NCBI GenBank assembly: GCA_016490725.1
Contig: JAEMHR010000013.1
Span: 124,001 to 188,000, forward strand
Length of the DNA stretch: 64,000 nt
Reading direction: 5' to 3'
DNA from: Amphichorda felina
Lineage: Eukaryota > Ascomycota > Sordariomycetes > Hypocreales > Bionectriaceae
Part shown: in pieces, positions 48,101 to 59,805 of the stretch
Layout of the letters: each line of letters begins with the position of its first letter
How positions within the stretch are numbered: the first letter of the stretch is position 1
The notes under the pieces: generated by a model
The model's input: only the letters and a program-made list of their open reading frames with translations
Database searches by the model: none
What the model was told of the DNA's origin: nothing
Translations under genes and position numbers: made by a program

Positions 48101-48506
48101 TGCGGCCGAGGGGGGGCACGACAACCTCATCGAGGCGGTGCTGAGGTACTCCAGGGAGATGGGGGCGGTGCCCGTGTCGCCGGTGCTGAGGGGCACGCTG
48201 GACTTTGTGGCGATGGGGAATGTGACGCAGAGCATCGTCGGCGAGGTCATGTCGACCGACAGGAGGCGCGACGGCGTGGCGTACGTGCATCAGGCGGGGG
48301 ATTTGAAGATACCGGTCGGTCGTTTGAAGGCGCACCTGGATGGGGAGAGTGGCGGGGCCGTGGACCATGAGGAGCTGCCCATCAGGGAGTGGGTGGCCAG
48401 GGCGGAGGTTCTAGGTCTTGATGCTATCATGGCGGCGGCCATTGGCGATGTCGAGAAGCGGAGTCTGTTTTCATTCCCAGAGCTTGTCAAGGGGGCTGGA
48501 GTATAA
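36180..48506 (+). CDS. Hybrid PKS-NRPS megasynthase (KS-AT-DH-cMT-KR-ACP-C-A-PCP-R)
   Basis: Six exons, join(36180..40243, 40335..40555, 40614..42852, 42915..43618, 43679..45469, 45538..48506), give 3,995 residues in a closed frame. Residues read: KS Cys179 in DTACSSS; AT Ser646 in GHSSGE; DH His978 in PGHQLQNQTVFP with Asp1157 in HPATLDCALQ. The cMT SAM loop is LEIGAGTGGAT near 1427. KR has GLSGTLG near 2124 and Tyr2264 in NYTTAN. ACP carries Ser2441 in GLDSL. A Ser-rich linker covers about 2490-2560. C has HHINVDG near 2693, A has LYTSGSTGKPKG near 3165, PCP has Ser3585 in VGGTSML, and R has TGAAGNLG near 3674 and YAVSK at 3820-3824. The cMT-to-KR span shows no ER nucleotide-binding loop, explaining the separate enoyl reductase. 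It should make an acyl-amino-acid chain released by R. The product and the A-domain substrate are not predicted. Confidence 0.95.
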
Positions 48507-49810
48507 GGTAGACCTGGTGGCTCGCATTTGTAGTTTGTTCAGGCAGTATCTTTATCTTCACAACGAGTAGCCTTTTTTAATCATGTCCTCGAACCTTTGC
48601 TGCTCGGCGTGCGGAGGCAAACTGGGTGCGGTCAACAAGTAACTGAGTGGCCAAACCTGCAACGCCCATGCCGCTGCAGCTACCCTGTACAGGCTGCATT
48701 GCAGATGCGCAGTCCCATTCCAAATCGAGGAGGATCTATAAAGACTACCCGCTTCAAATCTACTATCATAACTTGACAAATCTCATGACTCTATAGCATA
48801 TTCGGTTTCTTCACGTCTATCTGTGTCACTCTTATTGTATGTCATCTTCGCATAGACCGGATAAGTTCCCGCTACGCGTCTAGACAGGATATATCTAGGC
48901 TATCTCTGGCTCACGAAAGGAATATCATGTATATAACCCGGACACGGATGTCGTAATATAACCAACTGTTCCACCTCCACCAATTGCACTGCTGTTATTT
49001 GAAATGTCGATCATCCTCATATTAAGAGACAGGTTAACACCTGTGGATTGTTTGAACAGCAAATGGGGTAGCTGCATCCATGTGGTTTGATGCATGTTGG
49101 CTGCACCTTGGGAACAATCAACGTTGATGAACGAGGGGTTTTAAAATAACCAAAACCAGTGTGAAGGGAGGAGCTATACCAATTCTCATTATGTCACAGT
49201 TCTTTGTGATCCCTGGCATGAGACATTGGGTGCTCAACGGAGCGATGTTTGTGAGGCCACCTGGCTTGCAGGGTCATGAAAAGATGTCCTAGCTGCTCCG
49301 AGACAGGAAGCACTTCCTCATACAGTTAGTGACCATACTAGCTTGCAAAGGCAAAAGTCTCTTCTTGAAATACACGTTGGTTACGAGCTTCCCGCTGCAG
49401 ACGTTGCCTTAGCCTATCTGATTAGGTAGACAATGATGGGCCATGCACTAACGTTCAAGGCGAAGAATTAAAACGGACGTAGCATATGGCCGTTTTGGTT
49501 GGAACGGACGAAGTGTGCATAGTGAGGATTGCATGAAGTCTCTACTCTGTACTCAGTCACCTGACTAAGGAGGTACCTACGGTTTGGGTGAGCAGATCCT
49601 GAGCAGATCCTGGGCAAAGGCGGCGGGGACGCTAATCCGGATTTGGCCACACACCACGTCGCGATCAAACTGATCACCTAAACCAAACGCCCAAAAATTG
49701 CTGTCAACCTCATAGTGTCGATATCTGACTTGGCCACATGCGAGTTTTGAAGTGGGGTACGTCCACGACCAAACCTCACCTCCCCAACTACAAGCCACAG
49801 TCAACCAAGC
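48507..49810. other. Intergenic region, right edge of synthase gene
   Basis: About 1.3 kb with no convincing gene. It contains the synthase 3' flank and the promoter of the small acidic protein. Only short unsupported frames were seen. This gap probably marks the right boundary of the core cluster. Confidence 0.5.
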
Positions 49811-50276
49811 ATGGACGACGAGGACGGCGGCCTCTTCAACATTGCCCTCTCCGACTCTGAGTCGGAAGAGAAGGCTGCCGCCTCTGCTGCCAAGGCCGCC
49901 CGCACCGGCCAGACCGAGGAGGACTTCCAGGCTATCAAGCAGACGTACCACGCCAAGATCGAAAACGGCAATGTGAGGCTCCTCTCTCTTCGCCCATAAA
50001 GCACTCCGGGCACCTATTTGCTAACGTGAAATCCCAAAGGTCCACAAGAATGTGACCCTGCCTCTGGAAAAGGGGGCCAGGAAGCATCTCATCCAGGAGG
50101 TCATGTACGCAGCCGAGGAGCTGTACTACTTCCGTCGCTTTGAAGAGGCGGTAGCGTTTCTGAGCCGAGTGCTCGCGGATGGCGAGGGAGGGAGTGAGGC
50201 GTTTGATGAGGAAACAAGAGCGCTGTTGGTTACCTACAGAGAAACGTGCGAGAAGAAGCTAAATCAACAAGTCTGA
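49811..50276 (+). CDS. Small acidic conserved fungal protein
   Basis: Two exons, join(49811..49972, 50040..50276), give 132 residues. The N-terminus is acidic (MDDEDGGLFN, then SDSESEE). The C-terminal two thirds are helical, with EVMYAAEELYYFRRFEEAVAF and RALLVTYRETCEKK, reminiscent of a single TPR-like helical hairpin. The clean intron and biased codon use suggest a real, expressed gene. Function is not recognised. It looks like a housekeeping neighbour and not a cluster member. Confidence 0.7.
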
Positions 50277-50685
50277 CATGAACCCCCCCCATCCCCCCCG
50301 TCTCTCTCTCCTTGAAGCGCGTCTCAAATTCGTTTTCGTTTCAGTGCGTTCAGGCCTGACGCCATCTTGCGAGGCTTCAAAATAGGACCCAAGGTAAAAT
50401 CCGCATCTCATTTCTGAAACTTCTGTCTGAAGAATCTATGTCTATGTGACCGTTTGTCCTAGATCCAGTGGCACCATTCTGGGTTGACATAGATGGTCAC
50501 TATCGCTCTTTCCATGGAAAATCTGTAAAACGACCAACCCACTCTCGCAAAACCGGGTATATACTCAAACAAAGGTATTGACCTATCGTTGCTAGTTTCC
50601 CTCGACGAGAAGATTCCTACGTTGGCATGGAGCCAGCTGACATCGGGAAACCTCGGGTTATGAGAACTTTTGCTCTTGTCTTGGG
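50277..50685. other. Short intergenic region
   Basis: About 400 bp between convergent 3' ends, with C-rich runs near 50283-50300. A minus-strand frame (50459-50923) overlaps the end of the next gene. It reads as an alternative downstream continuation and was not accepted as the main model. Confidence 0.4.
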
Positions 50686-52656
50686 CTAGCTCGCAAACAT
50701 CGACGAGCCGAGCCCTTGCTTCTTTCGGGCCTGGCTTGAAGCGGACAGAAGCGAGACTGATGCGGCCGAATTGCCAGTGGCAGGTAGAACTGGAAGATGC
50801 TCTTAGTAGATGTCTTTCCCCGGCTTCTGGTTTACTTACTATTGTTTTTCCAAACTTCGGACTGCCACTTATTTCCATTGCCCGTACTAGAGGGTCCCGG
50901 AGCACCGTCTGGGAGGACAGCACGGGGCCTAAACTTTTGGAGTGTCTCTGGACTGTAGGTGATAGGTTTGAGAAATTCCTTCACGGACTCGGGAACCTCC
51001 ACCTTGGATGGTGAAGCTGAAGAAGTCGCAGGTGAATTGGCTGACCTGGCCAGTTGTTTGATGCCAACGATGGTAGCAATGATTCCCTTTAGTGCATCGT
51101 TGAACTTGACCCTGTCCACAGATTCCAAGGAGGGGTATTTGGTTATGAGGAGACTCTCAACTGCCTTCTCTAGTGACTTGAAGGGGTTTGGTAAAGGCCC
51201 CGTTTCTGCTAGAGCCTCCGCGATCCGGTCAATGAGACAAAGAGTGTCCTCCATTGCATTGTGAATGTCGATATTGGGAGCCGGCTGTATGGATCGGGGT
51301 TCATCTATATCGACCAAAGATTCAGAAACAGCGCAATCATCGACGGGAAGGCTCAATTCCGCACCATTGAGTGCGTCTCGAGCTGGGTCTGCGCCCTTGA
51401 CAGCTGGCTTCTTGTCATGAGTAGCGGGCTTTGGCTGCGGTTTGGAGGCGGCGCTAGTAGCGGAGCTGCGCGTTTCCTTCTTTCCATTAATCGAGGCCTT
51501 TGACTCAAGGTGGACTACCGTGTTCTGAAGGCCTTGCAAGCATCCTGCAAACAGCTCGGTCGTAGCCTGATCTTTGAGCTCGAGACGGTAGCTGGCTTCG
51601 GGCACAGGGCCTGCAGTGGATATGATGCAAAATCGTCCCTCCAGAAGAGGTCGATTGAGCTTTGCCAGAGGATGCACCCGAGTAGGCAAGCCATGAGCTG
51701 CCAGATGAAGACTTCCGGTCGAGCCATGCTCCATGGAGGAAAGTGACATCTGCATCTCAAACCGGGTTACAAACCAGCGTTCTGGATTTGCGTTTGGATA
51801 GACTATGCAAGAACCCCAGTAAAAGGTCCAGATCGGTGATATCTCTCCTTCCTCTGGCACGTTGATGACCATATCACACTCGCTCAGTGCTTCTTTGAAG
51901 ACTTGGTGAGAGGTATTGCCTCCCATGCCTTGCTGGGGGGTGGCGTTCTGACCAGAGGCAGACTGGGATCTGGAGTTATTGACGGGGGCGGAACTGTTAG
52001 TGGAAAGGCGTGGTGGACCATTCCCTGCGAGAATCTGACCAGTCGTTCGCCCGCTGATCACGACGGTGTTGTCCCTTATCAACACGCTCTGGTTCGGCAT
52101 GTTGGGGCGGGGCCTGGGAGCTGGAGGCGAGAGCCTAGGCACACTTTGATCAGTATAAGAGCAATGAATTGCTAGGGAGATTAAAACTCACGGCTCGGCT
52201 AGTCTGCTGACCTGGGATCGGCGTTCCCGCCCCTGACGCCATGGGCAGTCTCCCACAACCAGGCCCTCCATCTGCTCAGACTCCTCATCGCGGATGGGGT
52301 CTGGTTTGTTCCAATGAGCACAATAAACATGGAGCTGGGAGATCGGTACTTACTTCCCCAGGCTTTCTGGAGCTCCAACTTTATCTTCTTTGGGATATGA
52401 TCTGTCCCGTTCCTTCCTGTAGGAGCATACCTCGGACCTCTTTTCTCGTGGTGATCGAGTGGAAGCTCTTCTTGACGATCGCGACCCAAATCGGCCTGTC
52501 AAGCGTTGTTAGTCTTCAAACTAGGAACCCGTACTTGAACGGTTGCGAATTTGAGTAATCGCGGGGACTGATTGAGAAAGGTAGAAGCAGTGTACAGTTG
52601 AGACCTACCAGTGCGCACATCACCAAGTCCGCCTCTGAGGGGTTGTCCATTGCCAT
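50686..52656 (-). CDS. Hypothetical fungal protein, Ser/Pro-rich
   Basis: Five exons inferred: complement(join(50686..50789, 50840..52134, 52192..52300, 52354..52495, 52609..52656)). They give 565 residues with all phases matching. The start MAMDNPSEADLVMCAL lies at 52656. A charged segment of about 80 residues follows, then a short Gln/Arg-rich part and a Pro-rich stretch. The central folded-looking region includes EEGEISPIWTFYWGS and NPERWFVTRFEMQMS. A helical region lies near LCLIDRIAEALAE. The last exon is Ser/Ala-rich; if its intron is not removed, the protein ends a few codons after the donor, at 50832. No family is recognised. The exon model rests on splice consensus only. Confidence 0.6.
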
Positions 52657-53725
52657 GGTGAGCGGCATATGATTATGGGTCAAAGAGCGAGGATAAGCAA
52701 ACTAAAACCGCACTCTCATAGAGTGGCGGATGATTCCTGGGCTATGTTCATCTGTTGTTGCTTGATCTAACAGATGGTGAAGGTGATGGGGCCGAAAGGG
52801 GATGGAAGGAGAGAGAAGAAAGAAGAGTGGGGGTGTGCGTTGAAGAAAAGGCTCCAAGGAAATTTGTTTCGGTGTAGGTAGCGACTACCTACCTACGCAG
52901 TCGGTATATGAAATCTTCAGGCGGCTGGAGACAGATGCCAGTGAAGTGCCAGGGCAGAGGCACTGCTAGGAAGGTGCTCGACTATAGGAGATCCTACAGT
53001 CACCACAGGCACCGGAAAGGGGCTGGTGTGTGGTCAACGGGCTATAACGAGGAGTCGAGGACTAGAGAATTTGTTTTCAAGTGGAATTGAAGTAAAAGCC
53101 TCGTGTAGAGATGAAGCCGTGGCTATGTCCATATGGCTGGCTGGGCAGTGATGCGGCGAGTTGGACATGATGCGGTTTGCCCAAGATGTCTAGACATTGA
53201 TCGTGCAGCTGTGGATGCTTGGTTCATCTCAGTTATATATTTGTGAATCCAGAAGGCAGCTCAATTTGCCTTGGAGTAAAGACTAACAATGAAGTTTGTT
53301 TATCTCCCGTACTGGCACATTCCGGCTTTGTGGACTATCCGTGTTCCCCTTTTGCCTCCGCTGTGCCTGACGCTCACTTCTAGAATCAGTGCCACTTCGC
53401 CACTTCCTTACCCTCCTTTATCTCTTTTCTGACATCGTAATTAACTCGCACCTAGGGCGGCCAGCTCCTACTGACCTAGTCATAGCCACTAGGCCATGGC
53501 TGGGGGAACGTTGAATTTTAGAGCTGCCAGCACTAGCATACGTCTTTCCAAACCACATTGGTGATCCCAGTGTCTCAGACTGCAGCGGCCCTGGTAGGGG
53601 AGCATCTCTTGGACGACGGAATCAAATATGAAAGAACCAACCCAATTGTACAGCAGCAATGAAATCATTCTAAACTATCGCCCGTCTAACTGCCTTTCTA
53701 GTCCCCGAACGCCGATTCAATCCAT
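52657..53725. other. Intergenic region
   Basis: About 1.07 kb holding the promoter of the hypothetical protein and the 3' flank of the ABC transporter. No gene, RNA or repeat was recognised. Confidence 0.5.
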
Positions 53726-56700
53726 CTATTCCTTTTGCTTTCGCTCAAAGGGCTTCTTAATCAAGTTCAACAGGCTACCCAGACCTCCAAAGACGATACC
53801 AAATCCGAACTTCCACCCACGAACGCGAACCGTGTAGATGAAGAAATACACCAGCATCCAGTTCGATATGCAGAAAGCAAGAAAGATGCCAAAGTCTGGA
53901 CGTGGTCAGCTCTGCCTCATTCGAGCCATTCAAACCGGACAGGTCGACTTACCTCTCCACTTTTGATTAGGCTCGATGTTGACGGTTTCGAGGTACTGGT
54001 TCGCAGAAGTGTACGGGCAGTACTGGCATCCGCTCGTCGCGCCGGGATTGAGCAGATAGCCACCGGCGGACTCGGCAAACGCGCCCGCGTACTCCTTGCA
54101 AGTCTTATTGGGCGGTGCGTCAAACACGGCCGTCTCTGAGGCGGCGCATTCCACCGGAGCGCCATCCAGAGTGGCCGCGAGGATGCCACTCATCCAGTAG
54201 GTGGAGGGATTGATCCAGTACATCCAATACTTCCAGAAGACCGGCAGCGACACGTACGGGCGGACGATGCCGTTGAAGAGGCCGAACATGACGAAGAAGA
54301 AGGGCAGAACCTGCGCTGTCGTGTCAGCTACTTATCCAGAAACATCACTCTTGCCGCCAGGGCCATTCGCCCACTCACATTGGAAATGACGGTAAAGCTG
54401 GGAGCAAAGGCGCAGATCCACTGGCCCCAGCTGTTCATGAAGAGGAACATGAGCATCGTCATCAGGAAGACATATCCCGAAGCGGAGCTCTCGGCCGGCA
54501 GTCCCGCGGGCCAGTACCAGAGGACCCAATATAGGACGCCCGAGACAATCCCTGCAGGGATCTCGGCAATGATGTTGGCTGTGCAGAAAGCAACCCAGCC
54601 ATAGATTCGCGAAGGATGCTCTCTGATTGTCCACAGCTCAAGGTTGCTGTAAAACTTGGGCACCACGCCGTTGACTATTGTGGGCGGGATGGTAACCATG
54701 AGGAAGCAGGTGAACATGCGGTTCTGCATGTCCTGGATTGTGTAACCCATCTGCCAAAATGTGAAGCCGTTGAAGATTCCGACAATAACGGAGACGAAAA
54801 GCTTACCGTAGACGTACGAAGGGTCGCGCCAGTATTGCTTGAACATGCGCTTGGTCAACTCCACCGTCTGCAGCCAGGCAGGGGCTGCGAACTCGGTGAT
54901 GGCCTTTGTCTTTTCAGCATTATGCGGTTGGGTTGCCTGACTGCGCGTTCGCTCAAGACCATTGATCTCTTCGATGACGCGCTGGGCCTCGTCGCTGCGG
55001 GCCCATTCCTCGTTCCAGTCCACCTTGGTTCCATCAGCTTTCCTGTGCGGCCGAGCAGCAGTCTCGAGGATGAACTCGGCGACATTCTTGTTCGGCGGGC
55101 ACACAGCCCCCCGTTTGGCGAAATACTGGATCACGTCTTTTCCACTCTCACCCATTGGCCCGAAGTAGAAAGTGTTGCCGCCGGGATTGAGGGCGAGGAC
55201 CATGTCGAATTGCTCGACGAGAACGGAAGACGGCTGGTGGATCGTGCAAATGATAGCCTGGCCCGCACGACTGAGCTTCTTAAGGAAACGCACGATCGAG
55301 TACGCCGACTGAGAGTCCAAGCCCGAGGTTGGCTCGTCGAGGAACAGCAGCAGAGACGGCTTAGCAGCCAGCTCAACACCAATGGTCAGTCTCTTGCGCT
55401 GCTCGACACCGAGGGACTTGATGATGGCGTCCTCGAGGTCATTGAGTTCAAGGAGGTTGATGATCTTGTCAACATAGGCAATCTTCTCTGCTCGAGGCAC
55501 AGATGCGCTTTGGCGAAGAATAGCAGAGAACTCAATCGCCTCGCGGACCGTCTGTGTCCTATCATGCAAATCACCTTGCAGACAGAACCCTGTGTTTCGC
55601 TGGAAGTCTGGGCCCAAGGGGTGACCGTCGACAAACATGTCGCCCTTGACCACACCTACAGTCTGGCGCTGGGACAGCGTGTTGAGCAGCGTGGTCTTGC
55701 CGGCCCCAGAGGCACCCATGAGGGCCACCATGACGCCCGGTTTGGCGTAGCCACTGACTTTATTCAGGATCTTCCGCTCTCCGCCCATGTACGGCACGGT
55801 GTACTCAAGGTCACGCCAAGTGAAGATGGATTTGCTCTCGGACAGCTGCTCCAACACTTCTTCAGAGGTATCGCCTGGGGAGGTACTGTTGTCCGCGACC
55901 ACTGTCGAGGAAGATCCACTCCTGACGTTTCCATTCCCTGGGCCAGACTCCTCATCAAGCGGTGCCGCAGCCGGTTGGGTCTGTTTCTGCGACTTCTTAG
56001 ACTTTTTGAAAATCAGAGCACCGCCGCCTCCCTCGGTAAAGTTGATAGTCGCCGTGGCGGCCACTGTCACCAGGATGTAAAAGACGCCAAAGGCAATGAT
56101 AACACCATAGTTGCGCCACAGGTTAGAGCGGCTGTAGTTGTACTTGGCTTCGAGATAGTCGCTTCCCGTGACCTGACGGGAATTGACTTCTGCGCCGGTG
56201 ATTGCGCACCCTTGGTAGTCGGACAAGGCACCGGGGCCTTGGGGCACGAGCTGACTGGGCGCGCATGGCATTGTTCGGCTCGCGATCTCATTCGACAGGA
56301 TTCCTTCAAAGCCGTAGCTGATAGGATTGACCCAGTATAGCCATCCGAACCAGATATAGTCCTTGAGAAGCTGTGTCTTGGGGATGAGGTATCCGGTGTA
56401 GATAATCAGCAAGTTCAGCGAGATCCCAGAAAACCGTACCGCACTGTCGATTTCGGGGGAGAGGCTGGCAAACATCCGATATAGCGCAGTAACCATGATG
56501 GTCGTCGTGTAAACAAAGAGCATGTAAATCCAGAATTTCCCAGCATCAGCGTCCAATCCCGTCATCCAGTACATGGTCACCCCAAAGATGACAACCCCGA
56601 CTGCGATAACCGGGAAATCGAGAATCACCCGAGCAAGCGAGACAGCTGACGGACGGTAGAAGGCATAGACTTGGTGTCGATTAACAATGTCCCGTCCGGA

Positions 56701-58524
56701 CACCGCATTCATGAGCTCAGACATCTGGAGCCAGCCGAGGAAGACGGTGGAGAAGAACACAGTACCACCGCGGGTGAAGGCACCCTCCGTATTCGACGGT
56801 TGGTTGTAGAATAGCGAGCCTACAATCAAGGCGCTGGCAGTGATGATGAAGAGCCTTGTCCACATCGCGGTCGTGTCAGAGAGTAGTAGCCATGCCTCTC
56901 TTCTGGTGCAGGCCATCACCTGCCTGTAGAAGGGGATGGTGTATGGCGAGGTCTTGGAGACATGCTTAGACTTGGCGTCCTGGACTGCACCCTCAAACTG
57001 CTTTGTGTTGCTGAAATCGCTGTCTTGGAGGCTCTTCTTGTACCCTGCGATGTCATCCAGAAGTTCCTGGTAGTTGGGGGACTGTCTGAACGCCTTCTCG
57101 AGGTCCTCGGGTGTCCTGGGTGCCTTATCCTCGAAGCCAGGCCGGAAACGACGCTCGTTGGGGTCAGTAACGGCGGTAAGGAAGTCTGCTGTTGTCTGTC
57201 TGTCGGGACACTCGAATCCAAGGTCGATGAAATACTGCTTGGCCTTCTTTGCGGGCCCGGAGAAGATCTGCCGGCCCTGGTCGATGACCATGACCTTGTC
57301 CATGGTCTCATAGATACCTTCTCCAGCCTGGTAGAGGGTCACAAGAGTGGTGCGATTGCTGACGTCAGTCATTATTCGGAGAGACCGAGCATAGTCAAGT
57401 GCGGTCGACGCATCGAGACCGCGAGTTGAGTTATCCCAGGCGATGACTGCGGCCTTCGAGGCCAGCGTCTCAGCAATGGAGACTCGCTTGCGCTCGCCTC
57501 CAGAGACACCTCGAACGTACTCGTTTCCGACCTGGGTGTGCTTGGTATGGCTGATGCCGAACATCTTCATCAGGGCATCGGCAATCACGGGGATATCACC
57601 CTTGACAGCCTTCTTGCTCTTGTTCATCAGAGCAAACGTCAGGGTCCTCCAGACACTGAGGGTCGGGAAGTGGATATCATCCTCGCCGTTGTATACGACC
57701 TCGCCTCGGTAGAGCTTGTCCTGCTTATCGGCGGGCAAGCCGCCGTAGCAGACTTCGCCCTCGACAGAGGCGTATGATTCGCGGTTGTTGGTGACGGCCT
57801 TGAGAAATGTGCTGCACCCGGACCCGGGACGGCCAAGAACCAGCATCATCTCGCCATCTCGGACGCAGCCAGAGAAATTATCGATGAGGGTCCGTGTCGG
57901 AACAGACTTGGAACGAAGAAGAGGAATGTACTTGGAGAGAAGTCGGTACAGATCGGGCCCAAACGTCCCCAAGATGGCATCTGGAACGGTTCGCACAAAC
58001 GACGCTGTGCTACCGGCGCCCCTGACTGTCAGGTTCTCATAGAGGACGCCGACCCTCTTCAGGGAACCGTCCTCGCCTGTGTGCTTTTCAAAATGGCCTC
58101 CACGCATAAACTCCCCGAGCTCAAACCCATCGTCGTCGCCTTTCCCGGTGCCGCCGGCCTCCAAGTCGGTATCGTGCGTTGGCTGTTTTTCGGCTCTTGC
58201 CCAGCTGCGTCTGCTCAGTGTAGCGCCGAGTGATGCACCAGTGTGCGACTCGATCTTGTGCAGGTGGGAGAGGTTCTGTCGCAGAGCTTCGTACTCGTGC
58301 ATCGCCTCCTTTCCTGAGACGTCTTCGACATTTCGTTCTCCCCAGGTGCCCTCGTGGAGGGAATCACTCGCACTGGAGAGTCCGGAATTCTCATGCTGGG
58401 TGTGATCCTCGGTGCCGTCCGAGTGGATCTGGGCGTCATGTTCAGGCTGGTTCTGGTTCTGGTTCTCCTGTGTGTGCGATTCGGGTTGGCGTTGGGGGCC
58501 ACCCTCGATGCTGGCCTCCGGCAT
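53726..58524 (-). CDS. PDR-type full-length ABC transporter (ABCG, CDR-like)
   Basis: Three exons, complement(join(53726..53895, 53953..54310, 54379..58524)), give 1,557 residues from the Met at 58524. An in-frame Met at 58560 would add 12 residues. Topology is NBD-TMD-NBD-TMD. NBD1 has the PDR-typical Walker A with Cys in place of Lys, GRPGSGCST (231-239), plus VSGGERKRVSIAE and AWDNSTRGLDAS. NBD2 has the canonical GASGAGKTTLLN (about 936), a degenerate signature LGVEQRKRLTIG and FLDEPTSGLDSQ. This NBD asymmetry is normal in the family. Membrane segments follow each NBD, and a Cys-rich extracellular loop (CQYCPY) sits near the C-terminus. It exports hydrophobic compounds such as azoles at the plasma membrane. 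A role in exporting the cluster product is possible but not shown. Confidence 0.95.
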
Positions 58525-59600
58525 GGCAGCGAGCAAATGATGACGGATGACCCAGAGCAACTAAGGACTGAGAAATAGGAGATCAGCTACCGGCAAAAAA
58601 AGAGAGCCGGTGCCCATCACGGACTTATATTCCACTGACTTGTTGCAGCAGGGGGTGGCACTAGACTAGACTGGATGGGTTTATAAGCACGGCTTACCGA
58701 TCGATGGTCTCTAGAGGCCCCCATCTAAAGTGGGTTGACGCGCAACGGGCGAATAAGACGGTTTGAATGCCCATTATCCGTACAGGAATCTTCTCAGGCA
58801 GGGTGTGGGGCGACTGATTTTGATCCCATACGACCGTCGAGAGGATTTCCTCGTCGAGGATTACTTACTCGCCGCCCACTGTTAACCAACTTCGCCGCTG
58901 CTGGCATCATCTACGGCCGTTCCATAGCATTTGAACCCCACCGCCCGTGGAAGCTGGGAGACAACGACCGGCTTCTTTAAGCGAAAAAATCATAGCTATA
59001 ACAGAAGCAGCTTCGGACATAACTGATATTCGGTGTTTAGATTAGCGGGAAGAGCAGGGCTTATTGCACAAGTCGCGTCGCCTCAGCAGTTTCACATGGG
59101 CCTGGGTGAGAATGCAACCTTTTCGGGCCAACCGAGACATGACGGGCGCCCTCAACCTGCCTGGTTTCTTTGCCGACAACCCTCGCCTGGAGCGACGCGA
59201 GATAACGACAGGCAAGCCGCAGCTCTTATTGGGCACCAGGGGTCCTTCGGGAGCACGGCCAAGGCGTGAGGTGCTTCCGCTGCTCGACCAAACCGCATGC
59301 GGTCTCTGCGGTGCCTCCTCTTATTACCGTGTCGGGCGGTCAGCCTGACCGTCCCGGGGCGGCCTGTGGGTCGCCGTGAGCAGCATCACATCACTCCGGA
59401 ACTCCGGCTGGGTGGGCCAATCTCGCATTTGATTTCAAAGCGACCGGGACCGTGGACCGTGGAGACTGGAGTCGTGGAACCAGATTTCCAGAATTCCACC
59501 CCCTCCGGAGTGATCAAATTTTAATTTCCGGCCCACTGCCGATTTGCCAGTCGCCGTGGGTCATTCCTCTTTTCGGCCTTGACCATAGTATTAATACGCT

Positions 59601-59630
59601 GTACTCCGTACGTACGGAGTACGGAGTACT
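59601..59630. repeat. 22-bp perfect palindrome plus TACGGAG direct repeats
   Basis: Positions 59601-59622 read identically on both strands (GTACTCCGTAC then GTACGGAGTAC). They run straight into another TACGGAG copy. Such TACGGAGTA-type repeats are scattered in several fungal genomes, often at mobile-element edges. Confidence 0.85.
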
Positions 59631-59730
59631 ACGGATACCAATACATCGAGGTTTCATCACAGCTCACATTTCGCCCCCCCACTGTTGGATCGAGCTACAA
59701 GCTCAGGAAGTCATCATTGGATTTGTAAGG

Positions 59731-59805
59731 TACGACTAATAAGCAACTCACCTGAGCAGCCTCAAAGGCCTCCTCCCACTTAGTCGTATCACTACGTAGT
59801 GGGAG
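59731..59805. repeat. Nested inverted repeats
   Basis: TACGACTAA at 59731-59739 is complementary to TTAGTCGTA at 59780-59788. CTCCCACT at 59773-59780 is complementary to AGTGGGAG at 59798-59805. The palindrome CACTACGTAGTG lies at 59790-59801. This may be a remnant of a small inverted-repeat element. Confidence 0.6.

Noticed and set aside
50459..50923. 154-codon minus-strand frame as the C-terminus of the 50686-52656 gene
   Set aside because: The only good splice pair (50839/50790) leads into a different phase, which ends at 50686.
54616..56340. 574-codon open frame on the plus strand
   Set aside because: It is antisense to the ABC transporter NBD/TMD exon; its composition is that of a shadow frame and it shows no domain.
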